A stretch of 64,000 bases of DNA from Mycobacterium shinjukuense (GCF_010730055.1 NZ_AP022575.1:1240001-1304000), one strand, 5' to 3'. Counted from the first letter of the stretch, positions 1 through 8,643 are shown. Notes: generated by a model from the letters alone, not told the origin. Numbers and translations are program-made.

Positions 1-1660
1 CGTGCGACACCGCCAGGTTGGCCTTTTTGATCGCCGTGTCCACCTCGGCGACCAGATCGGGGTCGGTGGCCAGATCGCCCACCGACGCGTCGGCCGCCTT
101 ATTGTTGCGCTGTTTCCAGCCGACGAACGCCTCGGGGTCGATGGTGATCAGCGCCCCGATAAAGGGTTTGGCGTCCCCGACGACCATCGCCTGGCTGATC
201 AGCGGGTGCGCGCGCAGCTGGTCCTCCAGCACCGCCGGGGCGACATTCTTTCCGCCCGCGGTGACGATGAGCTCCTTCTTGCGGCCGGTGATGGTGAGGA
301 AGCCATCCTCGTCGATGGCCCCAAGATCACCCGTCTTGAACCAGCCGTCGGTGAATGCCTCGGCGGTGGCCTGCTCGTTGTGCCAGTAACCGCTGAACAC
401 CACGCCGCCGCGGACCAACAGCTCGCCGTCGTCGGCGATGCGAAGACTGTTGCCGGGCAACGGCTTTCCAACAGTACCGATCTTCAGATCATTGAACTGG
501 CTGATGGCGACGCCCCCACTGGTCTCGCTCAGGCCGTAGCCCTCGTAGACGGTGAGTCCGGCGCCACGGTAGAAGTGCCCAAGCCGCGCACCCAGCGGCG
601 CCCCGCCCGAGACGGCGGCGCGGCAGTCGCCGCCCAGTGCGGCGCGCAGTTTGCGGTAAACCAGCCGGTCGAACACCGCATGCTTGGCGCTCAGCAGCAG
701 CCCCGGCCTTCCGCGGTCACATGCCTCACTCCAGTCGACCGCGGTCTGCGCGGCGATCGCGAAGACCCGCCCCTTGCCGGCGTTGGCGGCGTTCTGCTCG
801 GCGGTGTTGTACACCTTCTCGAACACCCTCGGCACCGACACCACGACCGTCGGCTTGAACACGGCCAGCATCGGCAGCAGATTCTTGATGTCACTGGTGA
901 ATCCCACGGTGACTTTGCTGTGAAAGGCGGCCATGCTGATCGCGCGTGCCAGCACGTGGGCCAGTGGCAGGAAGACCAGCAGCCGCTCACCCTTGCGCAG
1001 CAGCGTCGGGTGGTACGCCTTGGCGCCGTTGATCTCGTAGACCAGGTTGGAATGGGTCAACTGGCAACCCTTGGGTCGTCCGGTGGTGCCCGAGGTGTAG
1101 ATGAGCGTCGCCGGATCCTGCGACCGCAGTGCCTCGAGTCGGGCGGTTAGCTCGGCCGGATCGACTGACGCGCCCGCCTCCGCGAGCCGGTCGAGCACGT
1201 GCGGACCCGAACCAGCGATTTGCAACACTTCCCGCAGGGCGGGCGCGTCGCCGGAGAGTTCGGTGACCATTGCCGCGTGTGCGTCGGTCTCGGCGAACGC
1301 CACCACCGCTTCGGAATCCTGCAGAACCCAGCGAACCTGCTCCGCCGACGACGTCTCGTAAATCGGTACGGTGACCGCGCCCACAGCCAGGATCGCGAAA
1401 TCGAGGATCGGCCACTCGTAGCGGGTGGCCGAGAAGATGACCACCCGGTCGCCGGCCTGCACCCCCAGCGCGATCAAACCCAGTGCCGCCGAGCGAATCT
1501 GGTTGGCCGCCTCAGCGCAGGTGACATCGGTCCAGACGCCGTCGACCAGGCGCTGGTAGATGACATGGTCAGGATCATCGCGCTCATGCTGGAAAACTAC
1601 CGCCGCGACATTGTCGTGCTCGCCCACGGAGAATTGCGCAGGAATGCTCAATTTACGCAC
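1..1660 (-). CDS. fadD15: Long-chain fatty-acid-CoA ligase FadD15, N-terminal ~553 residues (3' end outside window)
   Basis: Activates long-chain fatty acids to acyl-CoA through an acyl-adenylate (ANL superfamily). The frame runs from a GTG at 1660 (N-terminus RKLSIPAQFSVGEHDN) without a stop to the window edge. The ATP-binding signature YTSGTTGRPKG lies near residue 185, and the sequence at the edge (DLVAEVDTAIKKANLAVSH) matches the end region of M. tuberculosis FadD15, so roughly 50 residues are missing. The GTG is preceded by GCGAGG, a fair ribosome binding site. It is transcribed away from the neighbouring small genes. Function is from family knowledge; the identity is firm because the flanking gene order also fits Rv2187. 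Confidence 0.93.
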   Translation of the reverse strand, partial: MRKLSIPAQFSVGEHDNVAAVVFQHERDDPDHVIYQRLVDGVWTDVTCAEAANQIRSAALGLIALGVQAGDRVVIFSATRYEWPILDFAILAVGAVTVPIYETSSAEQVRWVLQDSEAVVAFAETDAHAAMVTELSGDAPALREVLQIAGSGPHVLDRLAEAGASVDPAELTARLEALRSQDPATLIYTSGTTGRPKGCQLTHSNLVYEINGAKAYHPTLLRKGERLLVFLPLAHVLARAISMAAFHSKVTVGFTSDIKNLLPMLAVFKPTVVVSVPRVFEKVYNTAEQNAANAGKGRVFAIAAQTAVDWSEACDRGRPGLLLSAKHAVFDRLVYRKLRAALGGDCRAAVSGGAPLGARLGHFYRGAGLTVYEGYGLSETSGGVAISQFNDLKIGTVGKPLPGNSLRIADDGELLVRGGVVFSGYWHNEQATAEAFTDGWFKTGDLGAIDEDGFLTITGRKKELIVTAGGKNVAPAVLEDQLRAHPLISQAMVVGDAKPFIGALITIDPEAFVGWKQRNNKAADASVGDLATDPDLVAEVDTAIKKANLAVSH

Positions 1661-1845
1661 CGTTTTTACCTCGCTTTACCTGCTGTGACGTACGTTTGCT
1701 CGGGCCGGCTTGCTGTCGCCTAGCCTAATCCGGCGGTTCGCTCAGATGAAGACGCGTGTTCGGGGCGGGACCCGGTTGCGGTGGGCCGGAGGGTTTACCC
1801 CGGGGTGTGCGATGAACTCCGAAATGTATGTGTGAAGCTGTTGGG
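1661..1845. other. Divergent intergenic region between fadD15 and the Rv2186c-like gene
   Basis: About 185 bp that must carry the promoters of two divergent genes. On the minus strand a TAGGCT-type hexamer lies near 1725, a possible -10 for fadD15. No convincing -10 at the leaderless distance is seen before the gene starting at 1846. I see no other feature. Confidence 0.35.
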
Positions 1846-2235
1846 ATGTACAGCATCCAAATCGCCGACGACACCTATGTCGCCGCTGACGGAGCACGGG
1901 TGGGCGCCGCGATTGCCGATCGGCAAAGCTGGCGCCGGTGGTGGCCGGATCTGGGGCTGCAGGTCATCGAGGACCGCGCCGAGAAGGGCATCAGGTGGGC
2001 CGTTACCGGCGCCCTGACCGGCAGCATGGAGGTCTGGCTGGAGCCCTCGTTCGACGGGGTGGTGCTGCACTACTTCTTGCACGCCGAGCCGTCCGGGGTG
2101 GCGGCTTGGCAGCTGGCCAGGATGAACCTGGCCAAAATGACGCACCGTCGCCGGGTAGCCGCCAAGAAAATGGCGTTCGAGGTGAAGACGACACTGGAGA
2201 GCTCACGCCCAATCGGTGTTTCTCCGGTAGTTTAA
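1846..2235 (+). CDS. Conserved mycobacterial protein (Rv2186c type), START/SRPBCC-like
   Basis: Predicted 129-residue protein beginning MYSIQIADDTYVAAD, matching Rv2186c in length and sequence as I recall it. No signal peptide or membrane segment. The Trp-rich start (SWRRWWPDL) and the alternating hydrophobic beta-type pattern (GSMEVWLEPSFDGVVLHYF) resemble small START/SRPBCC folds, and the next gene clearly is one, but I cannot prove this from sequence alone. The in-frame start at 1828 was passed over because the conserved protein begins at 1846. It precedes the next gene by about 100 bp and may be cotranscribed with it. Function unknown. Confidence 0.75.
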   Translation: MYSIQIADDTYVAADGARVGAAIADRQSWRRWWPDLGLQVIEDRAEKGIRWAVTGALTGSMEVWLEPSFDGVVLHYFLHAEPSGVAAWQLARMNLAKMTHRRRVAAKKMAFEVKTTLESSRPIGVSPVV

Positions 2236-2339
2236 CCGGGTCAGGGTTGGCACAGGAGAGTACCGTTTCTGCCGGGAGGGCGCAGTTCTCCCGCAGATAG
2301 CCGGGGGCCAACCCGCATGGCGGGGAAAGGGAATAACCA

Positions 2340-2774
2340 GTGGCGGACAAGACGACGCAGACCATCTACATCGACGCGAGTCCGGGCGAGGTGATGAAGG
2401 CGATCGCCGACATCGCGGCCTACCCGGAATGGATTTCGGAGTACAAGGAAGTCGAAGTCCTGGAGGCTGACGACGAGGGCTACCCCAAGCGGGCGCGGAT
2501 GCTGATGGACGCAACCATCTTCAAAGACACCCTGATCATGTCCTACGAGTGGCCGGCGGATCGCCAATCGCTGAGCTGGACACTGGAATCCAGCTCGCTG
2601 CTCAAGTCGCTCGAAGGCTCATATCGGCTGGCGCCCAAGGGTTCTGGGACCGAGGTGACCTACGAGCTCGCGGTCGACCTGGCCGTCCCGATGATCGGGA
2701 TGCTCAAGCGCAAGGCCGAACGCAGGTTGATCGACGGTGCCTTGAAGGACCTGAAGAAGCGAGTCGAGGGCTGA
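2340..2774 (+). CDS. SRPBCC (polyketide cyclase/START-like) family protein, TB16.3 homologue
   Basis: A 144-residue SRPBCC-fold protein, the family that binds hydrophobic ligands in a central cavity. Typical features are the N-terminal strand TQTIYIDASPGEVMKAIADI, the AYPEWISEYKEVEV segment and a long basic C-terminal helix (KRKAERRLIDGALKDLKKRVEG). It corresponds to Rv2185c (TB16.3). Start is GTG at 2340 with a purine-rich GGGGAAAGGG about 8 nt upstream. Its TGA overlaps the probable start of the ArsA-like ATPase, so the two are likely coupled. The ligand is unknown; the neighbouring acyltransferase makes a lipid role possible, which is inference only. Confidence 0.85.
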   Translation: MADKTTQTIYIDASPGEVMKAIADIAAYPEWISEYKEVEVLEADDEGYPKRARMLMDATIFKDTLIMSYEWPADRQSLSWTLESSSLLKSLEGSYRLAPKGSGTEVTYELAVDLAVPMIGMLKRKAERRLIDGALKDLKKRVEG

Positions 2775-4048
2775 GGGAGTCCGTTGCGCCGCCCAGCCCG
2801 GCCCGGATCAGTCTCTTCGTCGGCAAAGGCGGGGTAGGAAAGTCCACCCTGGCGGCTGCCACCGCGGTCTGTGATGCCAGCGCCGGTCAGCGGGTGCTGC
2901 TGGTTTCCACCGATCAAGCCCACTCGCTGGGCGACGTGCTGGGCATCGAGGTGGCGCCGACCGGTCGCGCAGATCCCGTGCGGGTAGTGGCCGATCTCGA
3001 CACCGATGACCCCGACGCCGGCGGCGGATTTCTCGATGCGCTGGCACTGGATACCTTGGCCCTGCTCGAGGGCCGGTGGCGTGGCGTGGTCGACGCCCTG
3101 GACCGGCGATTTCCCGACTCCGAGCTGAGCAGCATTGCCCCCGAGGAGCTTTCGGCGTTGCCCGGTGTTCAGGACGTGCTCGGGCTGCACGCCGTGGGTG
3201 AGCTGGCGGCGGCCGGACGATGGGATCGGATCGTGGTCGACTGCGCCTCGACCGCGGACGCGCTGCGGATGCTGACGCTGCCCGCCGCGTTCGCGCTGTA
3301 CGTGGAACGCGCGTGGCCACGACACCGCCGGCTGGCCATCGCGGCCGACGACGTTCGGTCGGCCGCGGTCGTGGAACTGCTGGAGCGTACCAGCGCCGGC
3401 GTCGAGCGGCTCAGCGCGTTGCTCACCGACGGCGACCGGGTCTGTGCGCACCTGGTGTTGACCCCCGAGCGGGTGGTCGCCGCCGAGGCGGCCCGCACGC
3501 TGGGATCTTTGGCGTTGATGGGGGTGCGGGTCCAGGAGCTGCTGGTCAACCAGGTTCTCGTGCGAGACGAGATCTACGAGTACCGCAGCCTGCCCGATCA
3601 TCCGGCGTTCTACTGGTATGCCGAACGCATCGCCGAGCAACGCGGGGTGCTTGACGAACTCGGCGCCACCATCGGGGACGTGGCGCTGTTGCTGGTTCCC
3701 CACGTAGCCAGCGAGCCGATCGGCCCCAAGGCGCTGGCCGGACTGCTCGACAGCGCGCGTCGACGCCGCGGAGGCGCGCCACCGGGTCCGCTGCGTCCCG
3801 TCGTCGACCTGGAATCCGGGTCGGGGCTGGCGTCGGTGTACCGACTGCGGTTAGCGTTGCCCCAGCTCGACCCCGGATCGCTGACACTGGGCCGATCCGA
3901 GGATGACCTGATCATCAGCGCCGGCGGTGTGCGGCGCCGGATTCGGTTGGCGTCCGTGCTGCGGCGGTGTACGGTGCTGGACGCACATCTGCGGGGCAGT
4001 GAGCTGACAGTTCGTTTTCGACCGGATCCGGAGGTATGGCCACGATGA
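2771..4048 (+). CDS. ArsA/Get3-type anion-transporting ATPase (Rv2184c type)
   Basis: P-loop ATPase of the ArsA/Get3 class. The deviant Walker A GKGGVGKST sits about residues 18-26, followed by a switch-like STDQAHSLGD (the DxAHS of the family). The C-terminal ~80 residues (SLTLGRSEDDLIISAGGVRRRIRL) look like the HSP20-like domain attached to some ArsA proteins. Start problem: no ATG, GTG or TTG lies in frame between the previous gene and the P-loop. The best choices are CTG at 2771, overlapping the upstream TGA as CTGA, or the GTT at 2783 where a GTG may have mutated. A GTG at 2549 would add 74 residues that merely shadow the upstream gene. About 425 residues from 2771. Substrate unknown; arsenite transport is not implied. 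Confidence 0.8.
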   Translation: MRESVAPPSPARISLFVGKGGVGKSTLAAATAVCDASAGQRVLLVSTDQAHSLGDVLGIEVAPTGRADPVRVVADLDTDDPDAGGGFLDALALDTLALLEGRWRGVVDALDRRFPDSELSSIAPEELSALPGVQDVLGLHAVGELAAAGRWDRIVVDCASTADALRMLTLPAAFALYVERAWPRHRRLAIAADDVRSAAVVELLERTSAGVERLSALLTDGDRVCAHLVLTPERVVAAEAARTLGSLALMGVRVQELLVNQVLVRDEIYEYRSLPDHPAFYWYAERIAEQRGVLDELGATIGDVALLLVPHVASEPIGPKALAGLLDSARRRRGGAPPGPLRPVVDLESGSGLASVYRLRLALPQLDPGSLTLGRSEDDLIISAGGVRRRIRLASVLRRCTVLDAHLRGSELTVRFRPDPEVWPR

Positions 4049-4440
4049 GCGGGGTTCATACCGATGTCGTGCCCGAGCTGCGCCGGCTTGCGCAGGCAAT
4101 CCTGGACGGGATCGACCCGGCGGTGCGGGCGGCGGCCACGATCGCATCGGGTGCCGGGGTCGGGACCGGCAAATGCCAGCAGGTGTGGTGTCCGGTGTGC
4201 GCGCTGGCCGCGTTGGTCAACGGCGAGCAGCACCCGTTGCTGACCGTCATCGCCGACCACAGTGTCGCCTTGCTCGATGTGATTCGCGCCATAGTCGACG
4301 ACATCGACAAATCGGCGAAACCGCCGCCGGACGGCCCGCCGGGCGGCGGTCTCACCAGCGACCCGGGCGGTGAGACCAGAAACGGTGACGGCGCCGCACA
4401 ACCGCGTTACCAGCCGATCCCGGTGATCCTCCACGAGTGA
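4045..4440 (+). CDS. Small conserved protein with CxxxxCxxC cluster (Rv2183c type)
   Basis: A 131-residue protein corresponding to Rv2183c. It has an N-terminal helical region (VVPELRRLAQAILDGIDPAVRAA), a cysteine cluster CQQVWCPVCA that could bind metal or form disulfides, and a Pro/Gly-rich polar tail ending PRYQPIPVILHE. Start chosen at ATG 4045: it overlaps the upstream TGA as ATGA, and a GGAGG at 4030-4034 is 10 nt upstream; the alternative ATG at 4036 is too close to that site. Coupling to the ATPase gene suggests a shared task. Function unknown. Confidence 0.75.
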   Translation: MSGVHTDVVPELRRLAQAILDGIDPAVRAAATIASGAGVGTGKCQQVWCPVCALAALVNGEQHPLLTVIADHSVALLDVIRAIVDDIDKSAKPPPDGPPGGGLTSDPGGETRNGDGAAQPRYQPIPVILHE

Positions 4441-4525
4441 GCCGCCACCTCGCGAGGTGGTCGCAGCCATCGCGGATGGGTACAGTTGGCCCAGACGCCA
4501 TCCGGTGTGGGCGAGAGGGAGGGCC

Positions 4526-5269
4526 ATGTGGTACTACCTGTTCAAGTACATTTTCATGGGCCCCCTCTTCACCCTGCTCGGTCGGCCGAAAGTCGAAGGA
4601 CTGGAACACATCCCGAGTTCCGGGCCGGCCATCCTCGCCAGTAACCACCTCGCCGTGGCGGACAGCTTCTACCTTCCGTTGGTCGTGCGCCGCCGGATCT
4701 GGTTCTTGGCCAAGGCGGAATACTTCACCGGCACCGGCCTGAAGGGCTGGATCAACCGCTGGTTCTACAGCGTTTCCGGGCAGGTCCCCATCGACCGCAC
4801 CAACGCCGACTCCGCGCAGGCCGCGTTGGAGGCCGCCGAGCGGCTGCTGGGTCAGGGCAAGCTGTTGGGCCTGTACCCCGAGGGAACTCGGTCGCCCGAC
4901 GGTCGGCTGTACAAGGGCAAGACCGGACTGGCCAGACTCGCCTTGCAGACCGGGGTTCCGGTGATTCCGGTGGCGATGATCGGCACCAACGTCGTCAATC
5001 CGCCGGGTCGCAAGATGCTGCGGTTCGGCCGGGTCACCGTTCGTTTCGGCAAGCCGATGGACTTCTCCCGGTTCGAGGGGTTGGCCGGTAACCACTTCAT
5101 CGAGCGGGCGGTCACCGACGAGGTGATGTACGAGCTGATGGGGTTGTCGGGGCAGGAGTACGTCGACATCTACGCCGCGAGCGTCAAAGGCGGCGCCAGC
5201 GCGGCCCGTGCCGGCGCCAATCCCGGTTCCACGGAGGCCGCGCGGATTCCGGAGACCGCGGCCGGTTAG
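4526..5269 (+). CDS. 1-acyl-sn-glycerol-3-phosphate acyltransferase (PlsC family, Rv2182c type)
   Basis: Transfers an acyl chain to lysophosphatidic acid or a related acceptor at the membrane. The acyltransferase motif I NHLAVAD (His-x4-Asp) and motif III YPEGTRSPDG are both present, with GVPVIPVAMIGT as the motif IV region. A hydrophobic N-terminus (WYYLFKYIFMGPLFTLL) would anchor it. 247 residues, the same as Rv2182c. ATG 4526 follows a strong GAGGGAGGG. Its stop overlaps that of the convergent mannosyltransferase by 4 nt. Which lysolipid is the natural acceptor cannot be read from the sequence. Confidence 0.9.
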   Translation: MWYYLFKYIFMGPLFTLLGRPKVEGLEHIPSSGPAILASNHLAVADSFYLPLVVRRRIWFLAKAEYFTGTGLKGWINRWFYSVSGQVPIDRTNADSAQAALEAAERLLGQGKLLGLYPEGTRSPDGRLYKGKTGLARLALQTGVPVIPVAMIGTNVVNPPGRKMLRFGRVTVRFGKPMDFSRFEGLAGNHFIERAVTDEVMYELMGLSGQEYVDIYAASVKGGASAARAGANPGSTEAARIPETAAG

Positions 5270-6546
5270 CAGCTGGCGGCCGGGACCGGGGTCGGCCTGG
5301 GCGCCGGTGGGCTCTTCGTCGTCAGTCGGGCGGCAACGGTGAGTCCGGCGACCAGGATCACCGCCAACGCCCACCACACGTAGGACATCCCGGCCAGTTG
5401 ACGCCACCAGGCCGCGGTGGTTTCGCGGTGTTTGGGAAGCAGGTCGATGGGTGTCCACCTCATCAACGCCAGCCCGGCCGCGGTGACCACGGCCAGCGCG
5501 ACGTTTCGCCGCCGCCAGGCCAGCACACCCGTCACCAGCACCGCCGGCAGCATCCAGACCCAGTGGTGAGACCACGAAACCGGTGAAACCACCAACCCGA
5601 ACAAGGCGACGCAGATCACGGCCAACGTCGGTTCGCCCGCCCGCAGCACCCGCCGCATCGCCCAAACGGTGGCCGCCAGCACCAACAGGCAGGCCAGCGC
5701 CCACAGCGGGAAGCGTTCGTGCTCCCCGAGTCCCAGCCGAGCCAGTGCACCCGCGATGTTCTGATCGGTGTTCAGCGCCGCCTCACCGATGCGGTCGGTG
5801 TGGTGCAGCGTGCGGGTCCAGTACTCCCAGGAATCGCGCCAGGCCAGGACGAAGCCGAGCAGCGTCGCGGCCGTGAACGTCGCCACCGCCCGCAGCGCCG
5901 CCCGGTGGTCCCGACGCAGCAGGAAGTACAGCAGAAACACCGCCGGGGTCAGCTTCAGCGCTATCCCCAACCCGAGCGCCAGCCCGCGCGGCCAGGGCGT
6001 GTGGCGGGGAAAGCAGTCGATGAGCACCAGGGTCATCAGCACGACATTGATCTGACCGAAGGCGAAGTTCGAGTCGATCGGCTCCAGCCAGATCGACGCC
6101 GGCACCACGATGACCACGGCCAGCCACAACCGGCGCAGCCACGCCGGACCGGCCAGCAGCTTGGAGGCGGTCCACACGTCGAGGCGGGTCAACACCACCA
6201 CGGTCGACACGATCAGCAGAACCAACGTCACCAGCGTGATCGCGACGCTGGCGGCCGGCATCCGCAACCAGGCGAACGGGCTGAACGCGATGGCCGCCAG
6301 CGGGGGATAGGTGAAGGGCAGGTCCACGATGGGTGTGTGGAACAACACGCCGCCGTAGAGCGGGCGCCCGTCCAGCCAGGCCTGACCGCCCATCTGATAG
6401 ATGTCGATGTCGATGCGGTACGGCGTGTGCCCAAACAGTCGCCCGGCCAGGTGGCCCAGGGCGGCGGCGGCCACCAGCCCGAGTAGGCCCCACGCCCCGA
6501 CTCGCCCCAGTCGACCGCCCCCGTCGGGCGCCTGCCATTTCGTCAT
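5266..6546 (-). CDS. Polyprenol-dependent alpha-(1->2)-mannosyltransferase, GT87 family (Rv2181 type)
   Basis: Polytopic GT-C glycosyltransferase that adds alpha-1,2-mannosyl side branches to lipomannan/lipoarabinomannan from polyprenyl-phosphomannose. The first loop after TM1 carries the acidic signature RIDIDIYQMGGQAWLDG, expected to be the catalytic periplasmic loop; about ten further hydrophobic segments follow. Start taken at ATG 6546 (MTKWQAPDG), giving 426 residues against 427 for Rv2181; an in-frame start at 6603 would add 19 basic residues. A TAGGCT hexamer (6557-6562, minus strand) is 10 nt upstream, implying a very short leader. The 3' end overlaps the PlsC gene by 4 nt. Confidence 0.9.
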   Translation of the reverse strand: MTKWQAPDGGGRLGRVGAWGLLGLVAAAALGHLAGRLFGHTPYRIDIDIYQMGGQAWLDGRPLYGGVLFHTPIVDLPFTYPPLAAIAFSPFAWLRMPAASVAITLVTLVLLIVSTVVVLTRLDVWTASKLLAGPAWLRRLWLAVVIVVPASIWLEPIDSNFAFGQINVVLMTLVLIDCFPRHTPWPRGLALGLGIALKLTPAVFLLYFLLRRDHRAALRAVATFTAATLLGFVLAWRDSWEYWTRTLHHTDRIGEAALNTDQNIAGALARLGLGEHERFPLWALACLLVLAATVWAMRRVLRAGEPTLAVICVALFGLVVSPVSWSHHWVWMLPAVLVTGVLAWRRRNVALAVVTAAGLALMRWTPIDLLPKHRETTAAWWRQLAGMSYVWWALAVILVAGLTVAARLTTKSPPAPRPTPVPAASC

Positions 6547-6556
6547 GTCGCCCGAC

Positions 6557-6562
6557 AGCCTA
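6557..6562 (-). promoter_or_regulatory. Probable -10 element of the GT87 mannosyltransferase
   Basis: TAGGCT on the minus strand ends 10 nt before the ATG at 6546, so transcription would begin about 3 nt before the start codon. Matches the mycobacterial TANNNT -10 pattern. Not tested. Confidence 0.4.
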
Positions 6563-6619
6563 ATCGGTGCGTTGCGCGCGCCGCGTCGTGCAGCGTGACG
6601 CACGGGTGGGGCCGAGGAC

Positions 6620-6625
6620 TACGTT
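6620..6625 (+). promoter_or_regulatory. -10 element for a leaderless transcript of the exonuclease gene
   Basis: TACGTT followed by exactly 6 nt and the GTG start at 6632. This TANNNT-N6/7-start spacing places the transcription start on the first base of the start codon; no ribosome binding site is present. Confidence 0.6.
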
Positions 6626-6631
6626 GCCTGC

Positions 6632-7123
6632 GTGCGGTACTTCTATGACACCGAATTCATCGAGGACGGTCGCGTCATCGACCTGATCTCGATCGGGGTG
6701 GTCGCCGAGGATGGCCGCGAATACTACGCGGTGTCCACCGAATTCGATCCCGAGCGCGCCGGCAGCTGGGTGCGCGCCCATGTGCTACCCAAATTGCCGC
6801 CACCGGCCTCGCCGGTGTGGCGTTCGCGCAGTCAGATCCGCCAGGACCTCGAGGAGTTCTTCGGCGTGCACGACGCCGATCCCATCGAGTTGTGGGCTTG
6901 GGTGGGGGCCTACGACCACGTGGCCCTGTGCCAGTTGTGGGGCTCGATGACCGGCCTGCCGCGCGCGTTGCCCCGCTTCACCCGGGAACTGCGGCAGCTG
7001 TGGGAGGACCGCGGGTGCCCGCCGCTGCCGCCGCGGCCCCGCGATGTCCACGACGCGCTGGTCGACGCTCGGGACCAGCTGCGCCGATACCAAATCATCA
7101 CCTCCGCCGGCGGCGGCCGGTGA
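6632..7123 (+). CDS. DEDDh 3'-5' exoribonuclease, oligoribonuclease-like (Rv2179c type)
   Basis: Exonuclease degrading RNA from the 3' end with two metal ions. The DEDDh residues can be placed: Asp6 and Glu8 in YDTEF, Asp95 in AYDHV, and His140/Asp145 in HDALVDARDQ. 163 residues, close to the 168 of Rv2179c, for which this activity is described. Start is GTG 6632, supported by a -10 six bases upstream (leaderless). It lies just upstream of aroG, which has its own promoter-like signal. Confidence 0.9.
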   Translation: MRYFYDTEFIEDGRVIDLISIGVVAEDGREYYAVSTEFDPERAGSWVRAHVLPKLPPPASPVWRSRSQIRQDLEEFFGVHDADPIELWAWVGAYDHVALCQLWGSMTGLPRALPRFTRELRQLWEDRGCPPLPPRPRDVHDALVDARDQLRRYQIITSAGGGR

Positions 7124-7191
7124 CCGTGCGAGCCAGAGTTGATGGCGAGTTCGTGCTGATCAGCCGGCGGCCTCGGGCATCGGGCCACGGT

Positions 7192-7197
7192 TACCAT
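7192..7197 (+). promoter_or_regulatory. -10 element for a leaderless aroG transcript
   Basis: TACCAT, then 6 nt, then the aroG ATG at 7204. There is no Shine-Dalgarno sequence in front of the ATG, so leaderless initiation is the simplest reading. Confidence 0.6.
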
Positions 7198-7203
7198 GGA
7201 CCG

Positions 7204-8592
7204 ATGAACTGGACCGTCGACATCCCGATCGACCAGCTGCCGACGTTGCCGCCGCTGCCCGCCGACCTGCGGGCCCGGTTGGACGCGGCGCTGGCCAAGC
7301 CGGCCGCCCAGCAACCCAGCTGGCCCGCCGACCAGGCGATACCGATGCGCACGGTGCTCGAAAGCGTGCCGCCGGTGACGGTGCCGTCCGAGATCGTCCG
7401 GCTGCAGGAGCTGCTTGCCCAGGTTGCCCAGGGTGAGGCGTTCTTGCTGCAGGGGGGCGACTGCGCCGAGACGTTCGTCGACAACACCGAACCCCACATC
7501 CGGGGCAATATCCGCGCCCTGTTGCAGATGGCGGTGGTGCTCACCTACGGTGCCAGCCTGCCGGTGGTGAAGGTTGCCCGCATCGCCGGCCAGTACGCCA
7601 AACCGCGGTCGGCCGAGATCGACGCGTTGGGCCTGAAGTCCTACCGCGGTGACATGATCAACGGCTTCGCCCCCGACCCCGCGGCGCGCGAGCACGATCC
7701 GTCCCGGCTGGTTCGGGCCTACGCCAACGCCAGCGCCGCGATGAACTTGGTGCGCGCGTTGACCTCGTCGGGTCTGGCGTCGCTGCACTTGGTCCACGAC
7801 TGGAACCGGGAGTTCGTCCGTACCTCGCCGGCCGGTGCCCGCTACGAGGCGCTGGCCACCGAGATCGATCGGGGGTTGCGGTTCATGAGCGCTTGCGGTG
7901 TGGCCGACCGCAATCTGCAAACCGCCGAGATCTATGCCAGCCATGAGGCGTTGGTGCTCGACTACGAGCGGGCCATGCTGCGTCTGTCGGAGGATGAAAA
8001 CGGGCAACCGCAACTGTATGACCTGTCGGCGCACACCGTGTGGATCGGTGAGCGGACCCGGCAACTCGATGGTGCGCACATCGCGTTCGCCGAGGTGATC
8101 GCCAACCCGATCGGCGTCAAAATGGGCCCGACGATGACCCCGGAGCTGGCCGTCGAGTACGTCGAACGACTCGACCCGAACAGCAAGCCGGGCCGGCTGA
8201 CGCTGGTCAGCAGGCTGGGCAACACCAAAGTCCGTGATCTGCTGCCGCCCATCGTGGAAAAGGTGCAGGCCACCGGTCACCAGGTGATCTGGCAGTGCGA
8301 TCCGATGCACGGCAACACCCACGAATCATCCACCGGGTACAAGACCCGGCACTTCGATCGCATTGTCGACGAGGTGCAGGGCTTCTTCGAGGTGCATCGA
8401 GCCCTGGGAACCCACCCGGGCGGCATCCATGTCGAGATCACCGGGGAGAACGTCACCGAATGCCTCGGTGGCGCGCAAGACATTTCCGACCACGACTTGG
8501 CCGGCCGCTACGAGACGGCGTGCGACCCGCGACTGAACACCCAACAGTCGCTGGAGTTGGCGTTCCTGGTCGCCGAGATGTTGCGCGACTGA
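7204..8592 (+). CDS. aroG: 3-deoxy-D-arabino-heptulosonate-7-phosphate (DAHP) synthase, class II
   Basis: First committed step of the shikimate pathway: phosphoenolpyruvate plus erythrose-4-phosphate to DAHP, in the cytoplasm. 462 residues, identical in length to M. tuberculosis AroG and near-identical over long stretches (LLQGGDCAETF, AQYAKPRS-type loop, QCDPMHGNTHES, GGIHVEITGENVTECLGG). Metal ligands of the class are expected at the Cys of GGDCAE, the His of DPMHGN, the Glu of HVEITGEN and a late Asp. The class II enzyme carries its own N-terminal aromatic-amino-acid feedback regions and also activates chorismate mutase; that is family knowledge. ATG 7204 is set by homology and by the leaderless -10. 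Confidence 0.97.
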   Translation: MNWTVDIPIDQLPTLPPLPADLRARLDAALAKPAAQQPSWPADQAIPMRTVLESVPPVTVPSEIVRLQELLAQVAQGEAFLLQGGDCAETFVDNTEPHIRGNIRALLQMAVVLTYGASLPVVKVARIAGQYAKPRSAEIDALGLKSYRGDMINGFAPDPAAREHDPSRLVRAYANASAAMNLVRALTSSGLASLHLVHDWNREFVRTSPAGARYEALATEIDRGLRFMSACGVADRNLQTAEIYASHEALVLDYERAMLRLSEDENGQPQLYDLSAHTVWIGERTRQLDGAHIAFAEVIANPIGVKMGPTMTPELAVEYVERLDPNSKPGRLTLVSRLGNTKVRDLLPPIVEKVQATGHQVIWQCDPMHGNTHESSTGYKTRHFDRIVDEVQGFFEVHRALGTHPGGIHVEITGENVTECLGGAQDISDHDLAGRYETACDPRLNTQQSLELAFLVAEMLRD

Positions 8593-8643
8593 CCCGGCCC
8601 GACGCGCCAACGGCTGACCCAGCCGTCCCGTCCGCTGGACACC

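Noticed and set aside
2549..2770. 74-residue N-terminal extension of the ArsA-like ATPase from a GTG at 2549
   Set aside because: It lies entirely within the SRPBCC gene in another frame and has no family-like sequence.
5719..6486. Long open frames antisense to the GT87 mannosyltransferase and to many other genes
   Set aside because: Typical of very GC-rich DNA; composition is Arg/Gly/Pro/Gln-rich without domains, and the opposite strand carries a recognised protein.
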